DNA of 64,000 nucleotides. Source: Neochlamydia sp. S13 (GTDB lineage Bacteria; Chlamydiota; Chlamydiia; Chlamydiales; Parachlamydiaceae). Location: the NCBI RefSeq assembly GCF_000648235.2, contig NZ_AP017977.1, positions 1,736,001 to 1,800,000 on the forward strand, in the 5' to 3' direction. Of the stretch, positions 18,142 to 27,187 are shown in pieces. Under the pieces are notes generated by a model. It made no database searches and was not told the origin of the DNA. It saw nothing but the letters and a program-made list of their open reading frames with translations. The position numbers and the translations under genes were made by a program. Positions within the stretch are counted from its first letter, which is position 1, and every line of letters begins with the position of its first letter.

Positions 18142-19416
18142 ATGATCCCTTTTGATCCAAAAGCCAGTTTAGAAAACGATTTTAATATATTAGTTCCCGA
18201 ACATGCTTTCAATGCTTTAGTAAACCAAGTAAATGAACAGCAAAAAGCAATTGAGCAGCAAGCCAAAGACTTTGATACAAGATATGAGCAGCAAGCCAAG
18301 GTGCTTAATGAAAGAATTGACAGTGTTTTCCAAGAATTCCAAGCAACTAGCCAACAAATTTTAATTAAAAACCAGCAGCTAGAAGAATTAGTTAGAGAAC
18401 GAAAAGAACTTAGAGAAGAAAATCGCCTGCATGCCGGTAGAATTATAAATTTAACATTCGAAAAAAGAGCTCTGCAAAAAGATAAAGATGCGTTAAGAGG
18501 ACAACTGGATCTTACTGAGAATGAAAGAGACCAAGCTGTCGATAAAGGCAAAGAAATAGAAAAAGAAAATAATATTTTAAAAACACAAAAAGATGAACTT
18601 TTCAAAAAAAATGAAGCTCTTCTCAAAGAGAAAGAAATATTAGAAGATATTAACTCTGTGCATGAAGGTGCAGCGCAAGCTTCTTCACTAATAATTCAAA
18701 TGCTAAAAGATCATGGAACCAACCTTTTATTTAAAAATCAGGAACTTGAAGCTCGAAATCGGAAAGGTGAAGCTGAAAGGCTAGCGCTTAAAGACGAAAA
18801 TGATTCTCTTCACTCTCTTCTCACGCAAGAAAAGGATTTAAAGGAAAGAATAAATTTATTAAGCCTGCAGCTTCAGCAAAAAACTAATGAGGAAGAGGAG
18901 ATACTAAAATTAATGAGAGAGCGGGGAATAAAATTGCACGCCCATACCTCCTTATCTGAAGCAGTGGCGCAATTGTTTGACATTCACCGAGGATTAATTG
19001 AAAAGAATAAAGAATTACAAACAACAGTAATCCGTATTGAAAAAATGTTAGGAATAGAAAAGGGCAAAGGCTGTGACGGCATTTTAACAGCTATCAAAGC
19101 AACTACATTCACATCAAATAAGCTTAAAGAATTAGGAGACAAGCTTGTTGCCAGCAAGCATTTACAAGCTCATTATACTCCTAACGAAGTTTTAGAAAAG
19201 TTAAACTCTCTTTTAAATGATTACCTTGAATTCAAAAAAAATCAACCTATCTTTTGTAAGGAATTAGGAATAAAATCTGATTCTAATGTGGAAACAATTA
19301 TAAAGAAAATGCAGGAAAAAGTAAGCCATAAAAAGAGCGGTATAAGCGCTCATTTTAGCAGATTAGGTAGATCGACACTTTGCCTTTTATCCTTAGGGTT
19401 TGCTAACATAGTATAA
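18142..19416 (+). CDS. Coiled-coil protein with hydrophobic C-terminus, unknown function
   Basis: I do not recognise a family for this 424-residue protein. It is almost wholly helical and rich in Glu, Lys, Gln and Leu, with long heptad-like stretches at about 25-180 and 190-260. It has no signal peptide. The last 15-18 residues (STLCLLSLGFANIV) are hydrophobic and could insert in or associate with a membrane. ATG 18142 has an AGGAG site eight bases upstream. The next gene has the same overall plan. Such coiled-coil, tail-hydrophobic proteins are common among chlamydial host-interaction proteins, but that role is an inference. Confidence 0.65.
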   Translation: MIPFDPKASLENDFNILVPEHAFNALVNQVNEQQKAIEQQAKDFDTRYEQQAKVLNERIDSVFQEFQATSQQILIKNQQLEELVRERKELREENRLHAGRIINLTFEKRALQKDKDALRGQLDLTENERDQAVDKGKEIEKENNILKTQKDELFKKNEALLKEKEILEDINSVHEGAAQASSLIIQMLKDHGTNLLFKNQELEARNRKGEAERLALKDENDSLHSLLTQEKDLKERINLLSLQLQQKTNEEEEILKLMRERGIKLHAHTSLSEAVAQLFDIHRGLIEKNKELQTTVIRIEKMLGIEKGKGCDGILTAIKATTFTSNKLKELGDKLVASKHLQAHYTPNEVLEKLNSLLNDYLEFKKNQPIFCKELGIKSDSNVETIIKKMQEKVSHKKSGISAHFSRLGRSTLCLLSLGFANIV

Positions 19417-19564
19417 ATATATTAATGAGTTAATTTATTATCCTTTTAATAAGTCAAATTTACATACAAACGCTTATTAACTGAATATAAATTTCGGGAA
19501 ATAAGCTTGCTAACTTTTTATAAAAAAGAACAAATCTTAAAATTTAAAAGTAAGGTTTACCTAT

Positions 19565-20629
19565 ATGACAGTTAAAAAAATTTATCCGTATATGCAAGGG
19601 CGTTCTTTTAATCCCTTTGAAAGCCAAATTAGATTGGTTACAGCAAAATTAGCCCAGTGTGAACAAGATTCATTTGTTCAGAATGTAATAAATCAGATAT
19701 TTAATATGGAACTCAAACAAATAGAGGCGGAACGTCTGCTGCCGAGTAACATTGTTCATTTACAATTGGATGAATTAGAAAATGACTTTGGGCAACTTCG
19801 CGAAGAATATCAACAACTTATTACAGAAAGCAAGGGATTATTAGAAGATTTTTCCTCTGTAAATGCAGCCCTATCTAAGCTTAAACTTGAACAGCATCAC
19901 CTTAAGAAAGATTTTGAATTAATAAGCCAACAGCAGGCAGATTTAATAGAAGCTTTTAAGGCTATAAAGCAAGCTCGAGAAAGAATTAGCCAAGTTCAAG
20001 AGCGAATAAACCAAGAGCTAGAAGAAATAGGACAAATGCAACAACAAATCGGGCAGGAGCAAGAGAGAATAGAGGAAAATCAGAAGAGAATAAGGCGTGA
20101 TCAAAAATTTTTTCGAAAGGAGGTGGCCAATTTAAACCGAAGCTTTAAAGAAATGAGAGCACAAGTTGATACTCTGATAGAAAAATTTATTCCTATCCAG
20201 ACTGATGAAAATTTAACTGACGAAGAACTAGCTGAAAAAGCTGCCATTAATAGAGAGCTCATTACTCAAAATTTCATGGTGAAGTTGCAGGAAGAGATAG
20301 AGCAAGAATATCAAGAGAAGGAGGCATTGGACTTGCTAAACGTTTACCAAGTAAATGGCCAACAAGCCTATCCATCCGCCATCAAAGATGAAAGCCCTGA
20401 AAACCCAGCAGCTGTTCTTAATGAAAATGAGCAGGAAATCCCCTTACCTACCTTGCCAAATCAGCAGGGATGGGCAAACCCCTTCAAAACTTTTGCGGAT
20501 TTATTCAAGCAAGGTTACAATTCGCTCAAGCATACTGCCAAGAAAACTAATGATTTTGCCTGCAAATCTTCGTTTTTGATTGCTATGGCCTCAGCTAGCT
20601 TTTTTGTTATATTTGCTGGGATGGTGTAA
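19565..20629 (+). CDS. Coiled-coil, tail-anchored-like protein, unknown function
   Basis: A 354-residue protein with no family I recognise. Coiled coil runs from about 60 to 220. The stretch at about 125-190 is a run of near-repeats such as QARERISQVQERINQELEEI and GQEQERIEENQKRIRRDQK, an 11-residue-like Q/E/R pattern. A less ordered Pro-rich linker follows, then a C-terminal transmembrane helix (FLIAMASASFFVIFAGMV) ending at the last residue, so a tail-anchored topology is likely. It lies 148 bp after a coiled-coil gene of similar plan. Start ATG 19565 has an AAGG site further upstream. A host-membrane or inclusion role is possible but unproven. Confidence 0.65.
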   Translation: MTVKKIYPYMQGRSFNPFESQIRLVTAKLAQCEQDSFVQNVINQIFNMELKQIEAERLLPSNIVHLQLDELENDFGQLREEYQQLITESKGLLEDFSSVNAALSKLKLEQHHLKKDFELISQQQADLIEAFKAIKQARERISQVQERINQELEEIGQMQQQIGQEQERIEENQKRIRRDQKFFRKEVANLNRSFKEMRAQVDTLIEKFIPIQTDENLTDEELAEKAAINRELITQNFMVKLQEEIEQEYQEKEALDLLNVYQVNGQQAYPSAIKDESPENPAAVLNENEQEIPLPTLPNQQGWANPFKTFADLFKQGYNSLKHTAKKTNDFACKSSFLIAMASASFFVIFAGMV

Positions 20630-20940
20630 TCCAAGGATAAGTTAAAGAATAAAATTCTCTTTTACTTCTCTCCGAGGAAAGCGCGGAAGATTAATTCCTA
20701 GCTTTCCTCTCATAAAGATCCTCTTACTCTATGCTGGTATGCTACTCTAACGACTCTATCTTTAGCTTCCCTTTTCTTAAGTCGAAAGGTCATTAGCACT
20801 TTACTCATGTAAGTTTTTAATTTATTCAACTGTTTATCTCTTAGTTTTTAGCTTCAAAGCTTGCACTGTTCCACTTAAGAAATCCAGCCTTGTGAGTAAG
20901 CCAATGAAAAAAAGCTGCCTGTTTTATTTATCTCTCTGGC
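20630..20940. other. Intergenic region between converging genes
   Basis: 311 bp between the coiled-coil gene (+) and the glycosyltransferase (-). Nothing definite is visible. Confidence 0.4.
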
Positions 20941-21576
20941 TTATAAAAAACATTTGAATGTCGGATTAACCTCTGATTCTAAATCATTGGCAGGATAGAC
21001 CCTTGATTTTTTATAACAAAAAACATTTAGACGATCAAATGTATCTCTTATGAATCCATCCACAGCTCTATTAAAACCTATCTTCTTTAACCTTCCAATT
21101 AGTTTACAAGCACCGCTATAACTCAACCTATAACTAAGGGTAGTAAAGTGTAGATCCTTTGAAAATTGAGGAATCATAATTTTATCGTTAATAGAAATAC
21201 CTGGAGGGTAGATGCTTTTGAAAGCAGGGCCACTGTAATAAAACAAATCCCATCCCAAAGGCAACTCCGGGATTTCAAAAGATTCATTAAAGCGAGCGTC
21301 ATCTTCTAAAATAATCAACTCGGGTATTTTGTTCTCAATAATGTGGAGCCAAAGATGCATATGCGAAAGAGCACATCCTATAGTCCCCCGATGCTCATTA
21401 AAATCATTTTTTATGAACAGCTGTTGAACTTCTGCGGTAATCGTTAACGTAGAACCATCGACTGCTTCCCAACGAGAATAATCAGTGATACCCATTCGCT
21501 CTGCTTCTTTAACCCAAGCTATCCATCGTTCGGGATAGCGTTTCAGATTGATAACGGCTACAGGAGAGTATTTCAT
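20941..21576 (-). CDS. Glycosyltransferase family 25 (LPS/LOS biosynthesis type)
   Basis: A 211-residue GT25 protein, a family that adds sugars, often galactose, to lipooligosaccharide in bacteria and to collagen in eukaryotes. The family opening VAVINLKRYPERWIAW is at residues 7-22. The conserved GTIGCALSHMHLWLHI and the acidic metal-binding motif LEDDARF follow in order, then WDLFYYSG. It is cytosolic with no membrane segment. It is a single gene with an AGAGG site before ATG 21576. Sugar and acceptor cannot be told from the sequence. Confidence 0.85.
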   Translation of the reverse strand: MKYSPVAVINLKRYPERWIAWVKEAERMGITDYSRWEAVDGSTLTITAEVQQLFIKNDFNEHRGTIGCALSHMHLWLHIIENKIPELIILEDDARFNESFEIPELPLGWDLFYYSGPAFKSIYPPGISINDKIMIPQFSKDLHFTTLSYRLSYSGACKLIGRLKKIGFNRAVDGFIRDTFDRLNVFCYKKSRVYPANDLESEVNPTFKCFL

Positions 21577-21724
21577 GAATGCCTCTTTTTAAAAGTTAAA
21601 GGCTGCACTATTAATGCAGATTGCCTTTAGGGAGATAATTCCAAGCAAGCTTATATCTCCTAGTGATCTATTCTTGCAGCAATTTATTAATTATTTTCGG
21701 TCTAGAATATTTTTCAGGATAAAA

Positions 21725-21889
21725 GTAAGCGGTCACGGGGTAGGCCCAGCTTTAGAGGTAAGTCTGAGGGCATCTGCAAAACCAAAAATGCTTGCAAATA
21801 GCTGTTTTTTCTATTTATTGCACTTTTTGATTTACATTATCTCTTTATTATCAGGAGCTTAAGTAGTTCTACCCCCCGTGACCGCTTAC
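21725..21889. mobile_element. IS66-type MITE, 165 bp with 8-bp target duplication
   Basis: Perfect 16-base terminal inverted repeats, GTAAGCGGTCACGGGG at 21725-21740 and its reverse complement at 21874-21889, enclose a short noncoding core. The 8-base sequence GGATAAAA is present directly outside both ends (21717-21724 and 21890-21897). GTAA-type ends and 8-bp target duplications are the known signature of the IS66 family, so this is a non-autonomous element that an IS66-type transposase could move. Its ends differ from those of the IS66 copy at 53422-55103 after the first few bases, so another IS66 must be its helper. The intact duplication suggests a fairly recent insertion. Confidence 0.88.
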
Positions 21890-22132
21890 GGATAAAATGT
21901 TAAAATAGATTAATCCTTAAAAAGCCTTTCCTATCTCCGAAATGCTCGCCTTAAGATAAAAAAAGCATGTAATAGTTTTCTAGCCAACTTGCAGCATTTA
22001 AAGAAGCGCTACTTGCCTTTTTTTAAATAGGAAGCCATAAATTTTTTTAGGAGCTGCCAGACATGACTGAAAATAACGTTGATTATCCTTCCTTACCTCT
22101 TAAAAAATCTTTATAAAAATATTAATTTTAAA

Positions 22133-22178
22133 TTGATAGTAAAGTTTCTTTGAAGAGCTTTAAGCATTTTACTATCAA
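22133..22178 (+). terminator. Perfect 11-bp stem-loop
   Basis: TTGATAGTAAA at 22133-22143 pairs perfectly with TTTACTATCAA at 22168-22178 around a 24-base loop, followed by AAAATATC. It lies just after the 17-codon frame. It could be a remnant terminator or part of a small RNA; it lacks a T-run. Confidence 0.35.
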
Positions 22179-22348
22179 AAATATCAGCTAAACTTATTTT
22201 TAGAGTTCAGTTGTTGTTTACTCCTCCCTATCTACCAAAAAATCTTAAGAAAAGCCTAGTGATTATTTTAACTAGTTTTTAAGCGATTTTATTGATACAA
22301 AAAGGAGCAGATAGGCTAAAATAATGGGAAATTTAAATTGTTCAACGC

Positions 22349-22858
22349 ATGCTATTATCTTTACCTAACTTAATCTCTTTTTGCCGTATACCTTTGGCTT
22401 TTTTATTTTTACAGGAAAATGTCTTTTGGAGAGTGATAGCGATCTTGCTAGCCATGCTTAGTGATGGCCTGGATGGATATCTAGCAAGGCGCCAAAAAAT
22501 CACTACTAAATTTGGCACTTTACTTGATCCATCCACTGATAAATTTTTTGTAATTTTTGTGGCTATTGTTCTTATTAGCGAAGGTCGATTAATGCTTTGG
22601 CAAGCTATCGCTCTGAGTTGTCGCGATATCGCAGTATTAATTTTTGGAGTACATCTTCTGCTTGATAAGCGTTTAAGTCACTATCAATTTCGAGCTATTT
22701 GGTGTGGCAAAGTTACTACTTGTTTGCAGTTTATTGTTTTGATAGGGCTAACTTTACAAGCTAGAATTCCCGATCCATTCTTTATTACTTTTATTCTACT
22801 AGGACTTTTATCTTTAGTAGAGCTAGCCATTCCTAGAAAGAAAGAGACAGTAGGATAA
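22349..22858 (+). CDS. pgsA: CDP-alcohol phosphatidyltransferase (PgsA-like)
   Basis: A 169-residue membrane enzyme that probably makes phosphatidylglycerophosphate from CDP-diacylglycerol and glycerol-3-phosphate. The catalytic motif is complete: D39-G40, D42-G43, A46-R47, G56, D60 and D64. The opening LPNLISFCRIPLAFLFL is typical of PgsA. About four hydrophobic segments follow. It is short for the family (usually 175-200). ATG 22349 has no clear ribosome site. It is distinct from pssA at 7288; together with the PAP2 enzyme it could supply phosphatidylglycerol. Confidence 0.78.
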   Translation: MLLSLPNLISFCRIPLAFLFLQENVFWRVIAILLAMLSDGLDGYLARRQKITTKFGTLLDPSTDKFFVIFVAIVLISEGRLMLWQAIALSCRDIAVLIFGVHLLLDKRLSHYQFRAIWCGKVTTCLQFIVLIGLTLQARIPDPFFITFILLGLLSLVELAIPRKKETVG

Positions 22859-23495
22859 ATTTGGCCTTATGGCTGTCATGGAAGAGCGTCGGTTAAAGGA
22901 TCAGAAACTAAAACCTATGGATCATTTTTTGATCTAAAAATGTAGGTAATTTTTAGTATTCTCTTGCTACCGATGGTTAAAGAAAAATTCTTCCTAACTT
23001 AAAAAAGGGTAGCTTTCCTCAAAATTACTAGCCTTGAAACATTACCTTAGACCTCTAGGCCTCTAGGTGGCCAGATTTTTTCCTAAGCTTTTATATAAGA
23101 GGGTGCCTTAAAACCCTTGTTTTACCCTTCTTCTTGTGCACATTATTGAAGAAATTCTAAAGCCCATGGCTTAATTTCTCTAAGGGAGAATTGGATTTAT
23201 TTATCAATGAGTAAGCTGATGTTAAGCCCGATTGATAAAGTAAAAGAAAGTTTTTAAGATCTCCTCTACTATGCTTTTGATCAACTCTTTGCAATCGCTT
23301 ACTCTATAAACACATCTCAAAGAGGCAGTTTTCAAAGGGTTGGGTATGCAGGCTTAGTTTTTTAAAGCGCGTAATCTTTAAGCTAAAGGTAAAAATTTAG
23401 AAAAAATTTTACTCCAGCTGGATGCGATAAAAGCAAGAAAGCTTAAAAAAAGATTTAAGGAGAGGGTCCTCTACCTTGTTTATCCTTTATGAAAG
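22859..23495. other. Intergenic region with IS and repeat remnants
   Basis: This 637-bp gap has no gene. At about 23094-23125 the sequence resembles the terminal bases of the IS5 remnant near 35145-35173 (TAAGAGGnnnnCTTAAAACCC pattern), a diverged IS end. Copy B of the interspersed repeat is at about 23324-23372. Confidence 0.4.
23324..23372 (+). repeat. Degenerate interspersed repeat, copy B
   Basis: This carries GGGTATGCAGGCTTAG, then TTTTTT and AAAGCGCGTAATC; compare copy A (11922) and copy C (33526). Confidence 0.45.
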
Positions 23496-25067
23496 TTAGC
23501 CTGAGACTACAATAGCTTTAGGTACTGCAGGCTGCGTTTGTGCAGGCTCAGAAGGTGCTTGATCTGCTTGCTGTGTTTCTTGAGATCTTACTAGATCATT
23601 AAACTGACGACCTAATGATCGACAAGCTACAAACCAAAAGATGATCACCACTAATAAAATAGAAGCTACATATGGAGCACTCATGACTAAATTTCCAAAA
23701 AACATTAAAAGTCCCTGATGAATTAAGGATCCTCCTGATTTTCCGAGGCGAGAGCCCACCCCGTCAATAGCTGCTTTTCCTTTCAACTTACATTCATGGC
23801 TAAGTGGAATAAAAGCCATTTCTTTTGTTGTGTCAAAAAAGGAGTATTTAGCAGCTTTACTTAGACAATTTTGGGCCGATCCAAAAAACACAGCAATAGC
23901 TAAAGGAGTAGTCCCTGTTAACATGATTACCGTATCGGAAAGATGGTTTTGAAAAAACATAAAACAGAAAAAACCAGCTGAGGTCACTAACATAGTTAAC
24001 GGCGTCACTAAAGCTGTACAGGTCCATCCAAAGCGGCTGATAAACTTAGCCATAAACAACGCGGCAAATGTTGAGACTACGCCTTGAATAGAAGTTAGAT
24101 TATTTATATAAGTATTGTAATCTTTTGGACTGGAATAAAGATACCTAAGCTGGTCTTTCCATACTACCTCCACGAGATTGATGACTAGATTATAAGAGAC
24201 GACTAAAATAGCAATACAAATAAGGTACTTGGAATTAGATAAATAAGAAAAGCTTTCGCGAAGGGTTAAGCGTCCTTTTTTCTTAATTTCACGTTTATTC
24301 ATATGAAAATCATCGAAGCTAGGGTCTACCAACACATAGCGGTTGACCCACCTAAAAGTGCACATGGTGATAATGCCTGAAATGATCACTATGGTGGTTA
24401 ACATCATGACTGATTTTTCCCAAGCATTACCTATGAACCCCATATGCTGAGAACAAAAGATGCCTAGCTGACCAGCAGCTATCGCAGCAAAATTAGAAGC
24501 TATACCGAATGTTCCATAAAAGCGCCGGGCTTCATGAATACGCGTCACCTCGTTGGCAAATCCCCAAAATAAAACACTCATTATAGCAGTGCTCCAAAGT
24601 TCTGCTCCCACATAAAAGGTAGTTAAAAGCCAATGACGATACATCGCTATCATTCCTTTAAAACCCGCAGGAAGAAGGCTTTGAAGATAATCTGCACTAT
24701 GGTTAAATTCTACCACTTCACGCAAAGGATAAAGAAGAAAAGCAAATAACGCATAAAAGATTAAGAAAGCCGAGATCATGATATAAAATACACGTTCTTG
24801 GCTAAAAATGTTGGAAATTTTAGTAAAAATAAGAGTAACCACTACTGCCATAGGTAAAAGAACCCATACCTTAATAAATGGTAAAATCTCTGCCCCAGCG
24901 GCAGTAATCACCACCGCATCTTTCATGTTACGCAAGATTGTATAGTTAAAACATATTAAGAACAGCATGAGAAGCATCGGCAGCATTTTTTTAAGCTCAT
25001 GCCGGTGAATAGGCCAAAACAAAGAACGAAGGGCGCCAAACTCGGGGTTAACTAATTGAGTCATCAC
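23496..25067 (-). CDS. NTT-family nucleotide transporter (second of a tandem pair)
   Basis: A 523-residue inner-membrane carrier of the nucleotide transporter (NTT/Tlc, ADP/ATP antiporter) family, with about 11-12 transmembrane helices. Family signs: the opening LFWPIHRHELKKMLPMLLMLF, the conserved Lys in LRNMKDAVVITAAGAEILPF, the Glu in VGAELWSTAIMSVLFWGFAN, and the C-terminal block DTTKEMAFIPLSHECKLKGKAAIDG. The C-terminal tail is Gln/Pro-rich. It is a clear paralogue of the next gene upstream. Which nucleotides it moves (ATP/ADP exchange, or net import of RNA nucleotides with protons) cannot be decided here; environmental chlamydiae have several specialised NTTs. Start ATG 25067. Confidence 0.92.
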   Translation of the reverse strand: MMTQLVNPEFGALRSLFWPIHRHELKKMLPMLLMLFLICFNYTILRNMKDAVVITAAGAEILPFIKVWVLLPMAVVVTLIFTKISNIFSQERVFYIMISAFLIFYALFAFLLYPLREVVEFNHSADYLQSLLPAGFKGMIAMYRHWLLTTFYVGAELWSTAIMSVLFWGFANEVTRIHEARRFYGTFGIASNFAAIAAGQLGIFCSQHMGFIGNAWEKSVMMLTTIVIISGIITMCTFRWVNRYVLVDPSFDDFHMNKREIKKKGRLTLRESFSYLSNSKYLICIAILVVSYNLVINLVEVVWKDQLRYLYSSPKDYNTYINNLTSIQGVVSTFAALFMAKFISRFGWTCTALVTPLTMLVTSAGFFCFMFFQNHLSDTVIMLTGTTPLAIAVFFGSAQNCLSKAAKYSFFDTTKEMAFIPLSHECKLKGKAAIDGVGSRLGKSGGSLIHQGLLMFFGNLVMSAPYVASILLVVIIFWFVACRSLGRQFNDLVRSQETQQADQAPSEPAQTQPAVPKAIVVSG

Positions 25068-25086
25068 AACCTTTTGTAAATAAAAA

Positions 25087-25116
25087 ATTTTAACAAATTG
25101 ATGATATACATTTCAA
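25087..25116 (-). promoter_or_regulatory. Possible promoter of the 23496-25067 NTT gene
   Basis: On the minus strand, TTGAAA (25116-25111), an 18-base spacer and TAAAAT (25092-25087), 20 bases before the ATG. A fair sigma70-type match; it implies transcription separate from the upstream NTT gene. Confidence 0.35.
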
Positions 25117-25262
25117 CAAGTAAAACTAAAATTAAAAAATATTAAAAATTCATTTCTTTCTTAAAAAGAAAAAGATAGCAACTTAACGTCATCAATCAAG
25201 TCGCTATCTGAATTTAGAGAACAACAAAATAGCATATCGCCTATTTTTTTAGCAGCTACATT

Positions 25263-26861
25263 CTAGCCGGCTTTCTGTTCCTGCAGCTTTCCCCTATTTG
25301 CTAAGGATATCACTTCAGATAAAGTATCTTTTCTTTCAGGCTTTTTTAAAGTCATTTCATTAAAAGCCCCGCCTAGCATACGTGTTGCCATCATCCATAT
25401 AGCTATAACCGCAAATAGAACAAGAGCTACATAAGGCGCACTGGCAGTAAATGTAGAAAAAAGTAAAAGTAAGGTTTGATGCACAACAGAACCACTAGAC
25501 TTTCCGAGCCTTGAGCAGACTCCATCAATAGCTGCCTTTCCTTTTAATTTCCACTCGGCTGATAGAGGAATAAAAGCCATTTCTTTGGTAGCATCATACA
25601 CAGAGTATTTAGCAGCACGACTAAGAATATTTTGTACCGAACCAGCAAAGACTACCAACATAAGAGGAGTCATTCCGGTTAGCACCATGACAACCTCTGC
25701 CAAATGTCCTTTCATGAAAAAGAAAAAGAAAAACCCTAAGCTTGTAAAGAAGAGAATGATGGGAGTAAGCATGGCTGTAAAGGTCCATCCCAATACACGC
25801 ATACTATTCCCGGAAACAAACAAAGCACAAAAAGTAGCAATGACTCCAATAATCGTAGAGATTTGGTTGGTATAAAGACTGTAGTCACTCGGATTAGGAT
25901 ACAGCTCGCGCACTTCATGCTTCCAGATCACTTCGGTAAGGTTAATTACTAAATTATAAGAAAGCACAATAATAGCAATGCATGTAAGATATTTTGATTT
26001 AGAAAGATAGGCAAAAGTTTGCCTTAATGATAGCTTTTTATCTTTAAGGTTTTTATCTTCCGTAGCCGCGGCTGCATCGTAGTAGAGAGGATCACTTAGT
26101 ATACAGCTATTTAACCATCGAAATAAAAAGATAGCCCCCAATCCTGATAAAAGGACCAGGGAAACTAACATTAACAAGGATTGATCCCATGCATCTGTCC
26201 CATAGGGAATATTAGGATTATAAGTATGACGACTGATAAAGACAGACACTTGTCCTGCCACCACCCCTGAGAAATTAGCTCCGATGCCAAAGAGACCATA
26301 AAACCTTTTAGCTTCGCTCACGCGTGTCACTTGGTTAGCAAACCCCCAAAACAGCACCGATAAAATGGCACTACTCCAGAGTTCAGACATTACATAAAAA
26401 ATTGTGAAAGTCCAATTGCGAAACATAGCAATCAATCCTTTGCAACCTAAAGGAAGGATTTGTTGCATTTTATCCGCTAAAGAATGAGGATGCAAAGACT
26501 CACGAGCGGGATGAAGGATGAGAATGAATATAACAAAGTAACTTAAAAAGCCACCTATCATTATATAAAACACATTTTCTCGAGAAAAGCAACTAGAAAG
26601 ACGGGTAAATAGGATAGTCATCAATATGGCACTAGGAAACATGACCCACACTTTAATGAAGGGAATCACTTCGGCACCCGAAGACTTAGCAGTAACAACA
26701 ACAGTATCTTTTAAGGTTCTTAAAATATTATAGTCAAAAGTAATTAAAAAGAAAATTAACAGCATCGGAACGAGCTTTCTTAGCTCGTAATTATGGACGG
26801 GCCACAAATAGCTCCGCCATTTACTAAACTCTGGTTCATCTACCGCATTGGACCCTGACAT
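25263..26861 (-). CDS. NTT-family ATP/ADP-type nucleotide transporter
   Basis: A 532-residue NTT carrier, close in length to Npt1 of C. trachomatis. It shows the same blocks as its neighbour: YLWPVHNYELRKLVPMLLIFF, LRTLKDTVVVTAKSSGAEVI, MSELWSSAILSVLFWGFANQ and DATKEMAFIPLSAEWKLKGK. The stretch LRTLKDTVVVTA resembles known ATP/ADP translocases of this family, so energy parasitism (host ATP in, ADP out) is the favoured role, but specificity is inferred. It lies 195 bp upstream of the second NTT gene on the same strand. Confidence 0.92.
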   Translation of the reverse strand: MSGSNAVDEPEFSKWRSYLWPVHNYELRKLVPMLLIFFLITFDYNILRTLKDTVVVTAKSSGAEVIPFIKVWVMFPSAILMTILFTRLSSCFSRENVFYIMIGGFLSYFVIFILILHPARESLHPHSLADKMQQILPLGCKGLIAMFRNWTFTIFYVMSELWSSAILSVLFWGFANQVTRVSEAKRFYGLFGIGANFSGVVAGQVSVFISRHTYNPNIPYGTDAWDQSLLMLVSLVLLSGLGAIFLFRWLNSCILSDPLYYDAAAATEDKNLKDKKLSLRQTFAYLSKSKYLTCIAIIVLSYNLVINLTEVIWKHEVRELYPNPSDYSLYTNQISTIIGVIATFCALFVSGNSMRVLGWTFTAMLTPIILFFTSLGFFFFFFMKGHLAEVVMVLTGMTPLMLVVFAGSVQNILSRAAKYSVYDATKEMAFIPLSAEWKLKGKAAIDGVCSRLGKSSGSVVHQTLLLLFSTFTASAPYVALVLFAVIAIWMMATRMLGGAFNEMTLKKPERKDTLSEVISLANRGKLQEQKAG

Positions 26862-27187
26862 GCAAAACCTTTATTATATTGAAGATATAGCTAATTTTTA
26901 CGAGTTGAGGGGATTCTAAAAGAAAAATGTGACTCAAAAAAGGATTTTCGAGAATCGGAAGAGCAAAGATTGGAGGGAGAATACTTATCATATTCCTCAA
27001 GTTACATTATCTGCTGGCTTTCCCTACTGTAGGGATCATTATACAAAGCTTACAAAAGTAAATTTTACATATATCATAAAACATTCTTTTTTATTATTCA
27101 AGGAGTTTTTCCCTCTAACCAAGAGTGGAAAAAACTTAAGCACTTGATAGTTAACAGCTAGAATCTAGATAGCTTTTCTACAAGCCT
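26862..27187. other. Intergenic region between NTT and pgk
   Basis: 326 bp. A GTG-started 72-codon open frame on the plus strand (26929-27147) has no ribosome site and no recognisable domain, and is not accepted. A TATAAT-like box just before the NTT start may be its -10. Confidence 0.4.

Larger units (their letters stand above)
21577..22348. other. Intergenic region with a MITE and a long hairpin
   Basis: This 772-bp gap holds the MITE at 21725-21889. An 82-codon open frame (21614-21862) lies mostly inside the MITE and is not accepted as a gene. At 22063-22116 an AGGAG-preceded ATG opens only 17 codons (MTENNVDYPSLPLKKSL), perhaps the front of a lost gene. The hairpin at 22133-22178 follows it. 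Confidence 0.5.

Noticed and set aside
18060-18626. 188-codon minus-strand frame over the coiled-coil gene
   Set aside because: It is the antisense shadow of a Lys/Glu-rich coding frame, giving artificial Ser/Phe/Cys-rich protein.
21614-21862. 82-codon open frame on the plus strand
   Set aside because: Most of it lies inside the 165-bp MITE, and the start has no ribosome site.
22881-22960. tRNA-like stretch after pgsA
   Set aside because: No complete cloverleaf or T-loop motif could be formed. I found no convincing tRNA or rRNA in the window.
26929-27147. 72-codon plus-strand frame between NTT and pgk
   Set aside because: GTG start, no ribosome site and no domain; probably chance in an intergenic region.
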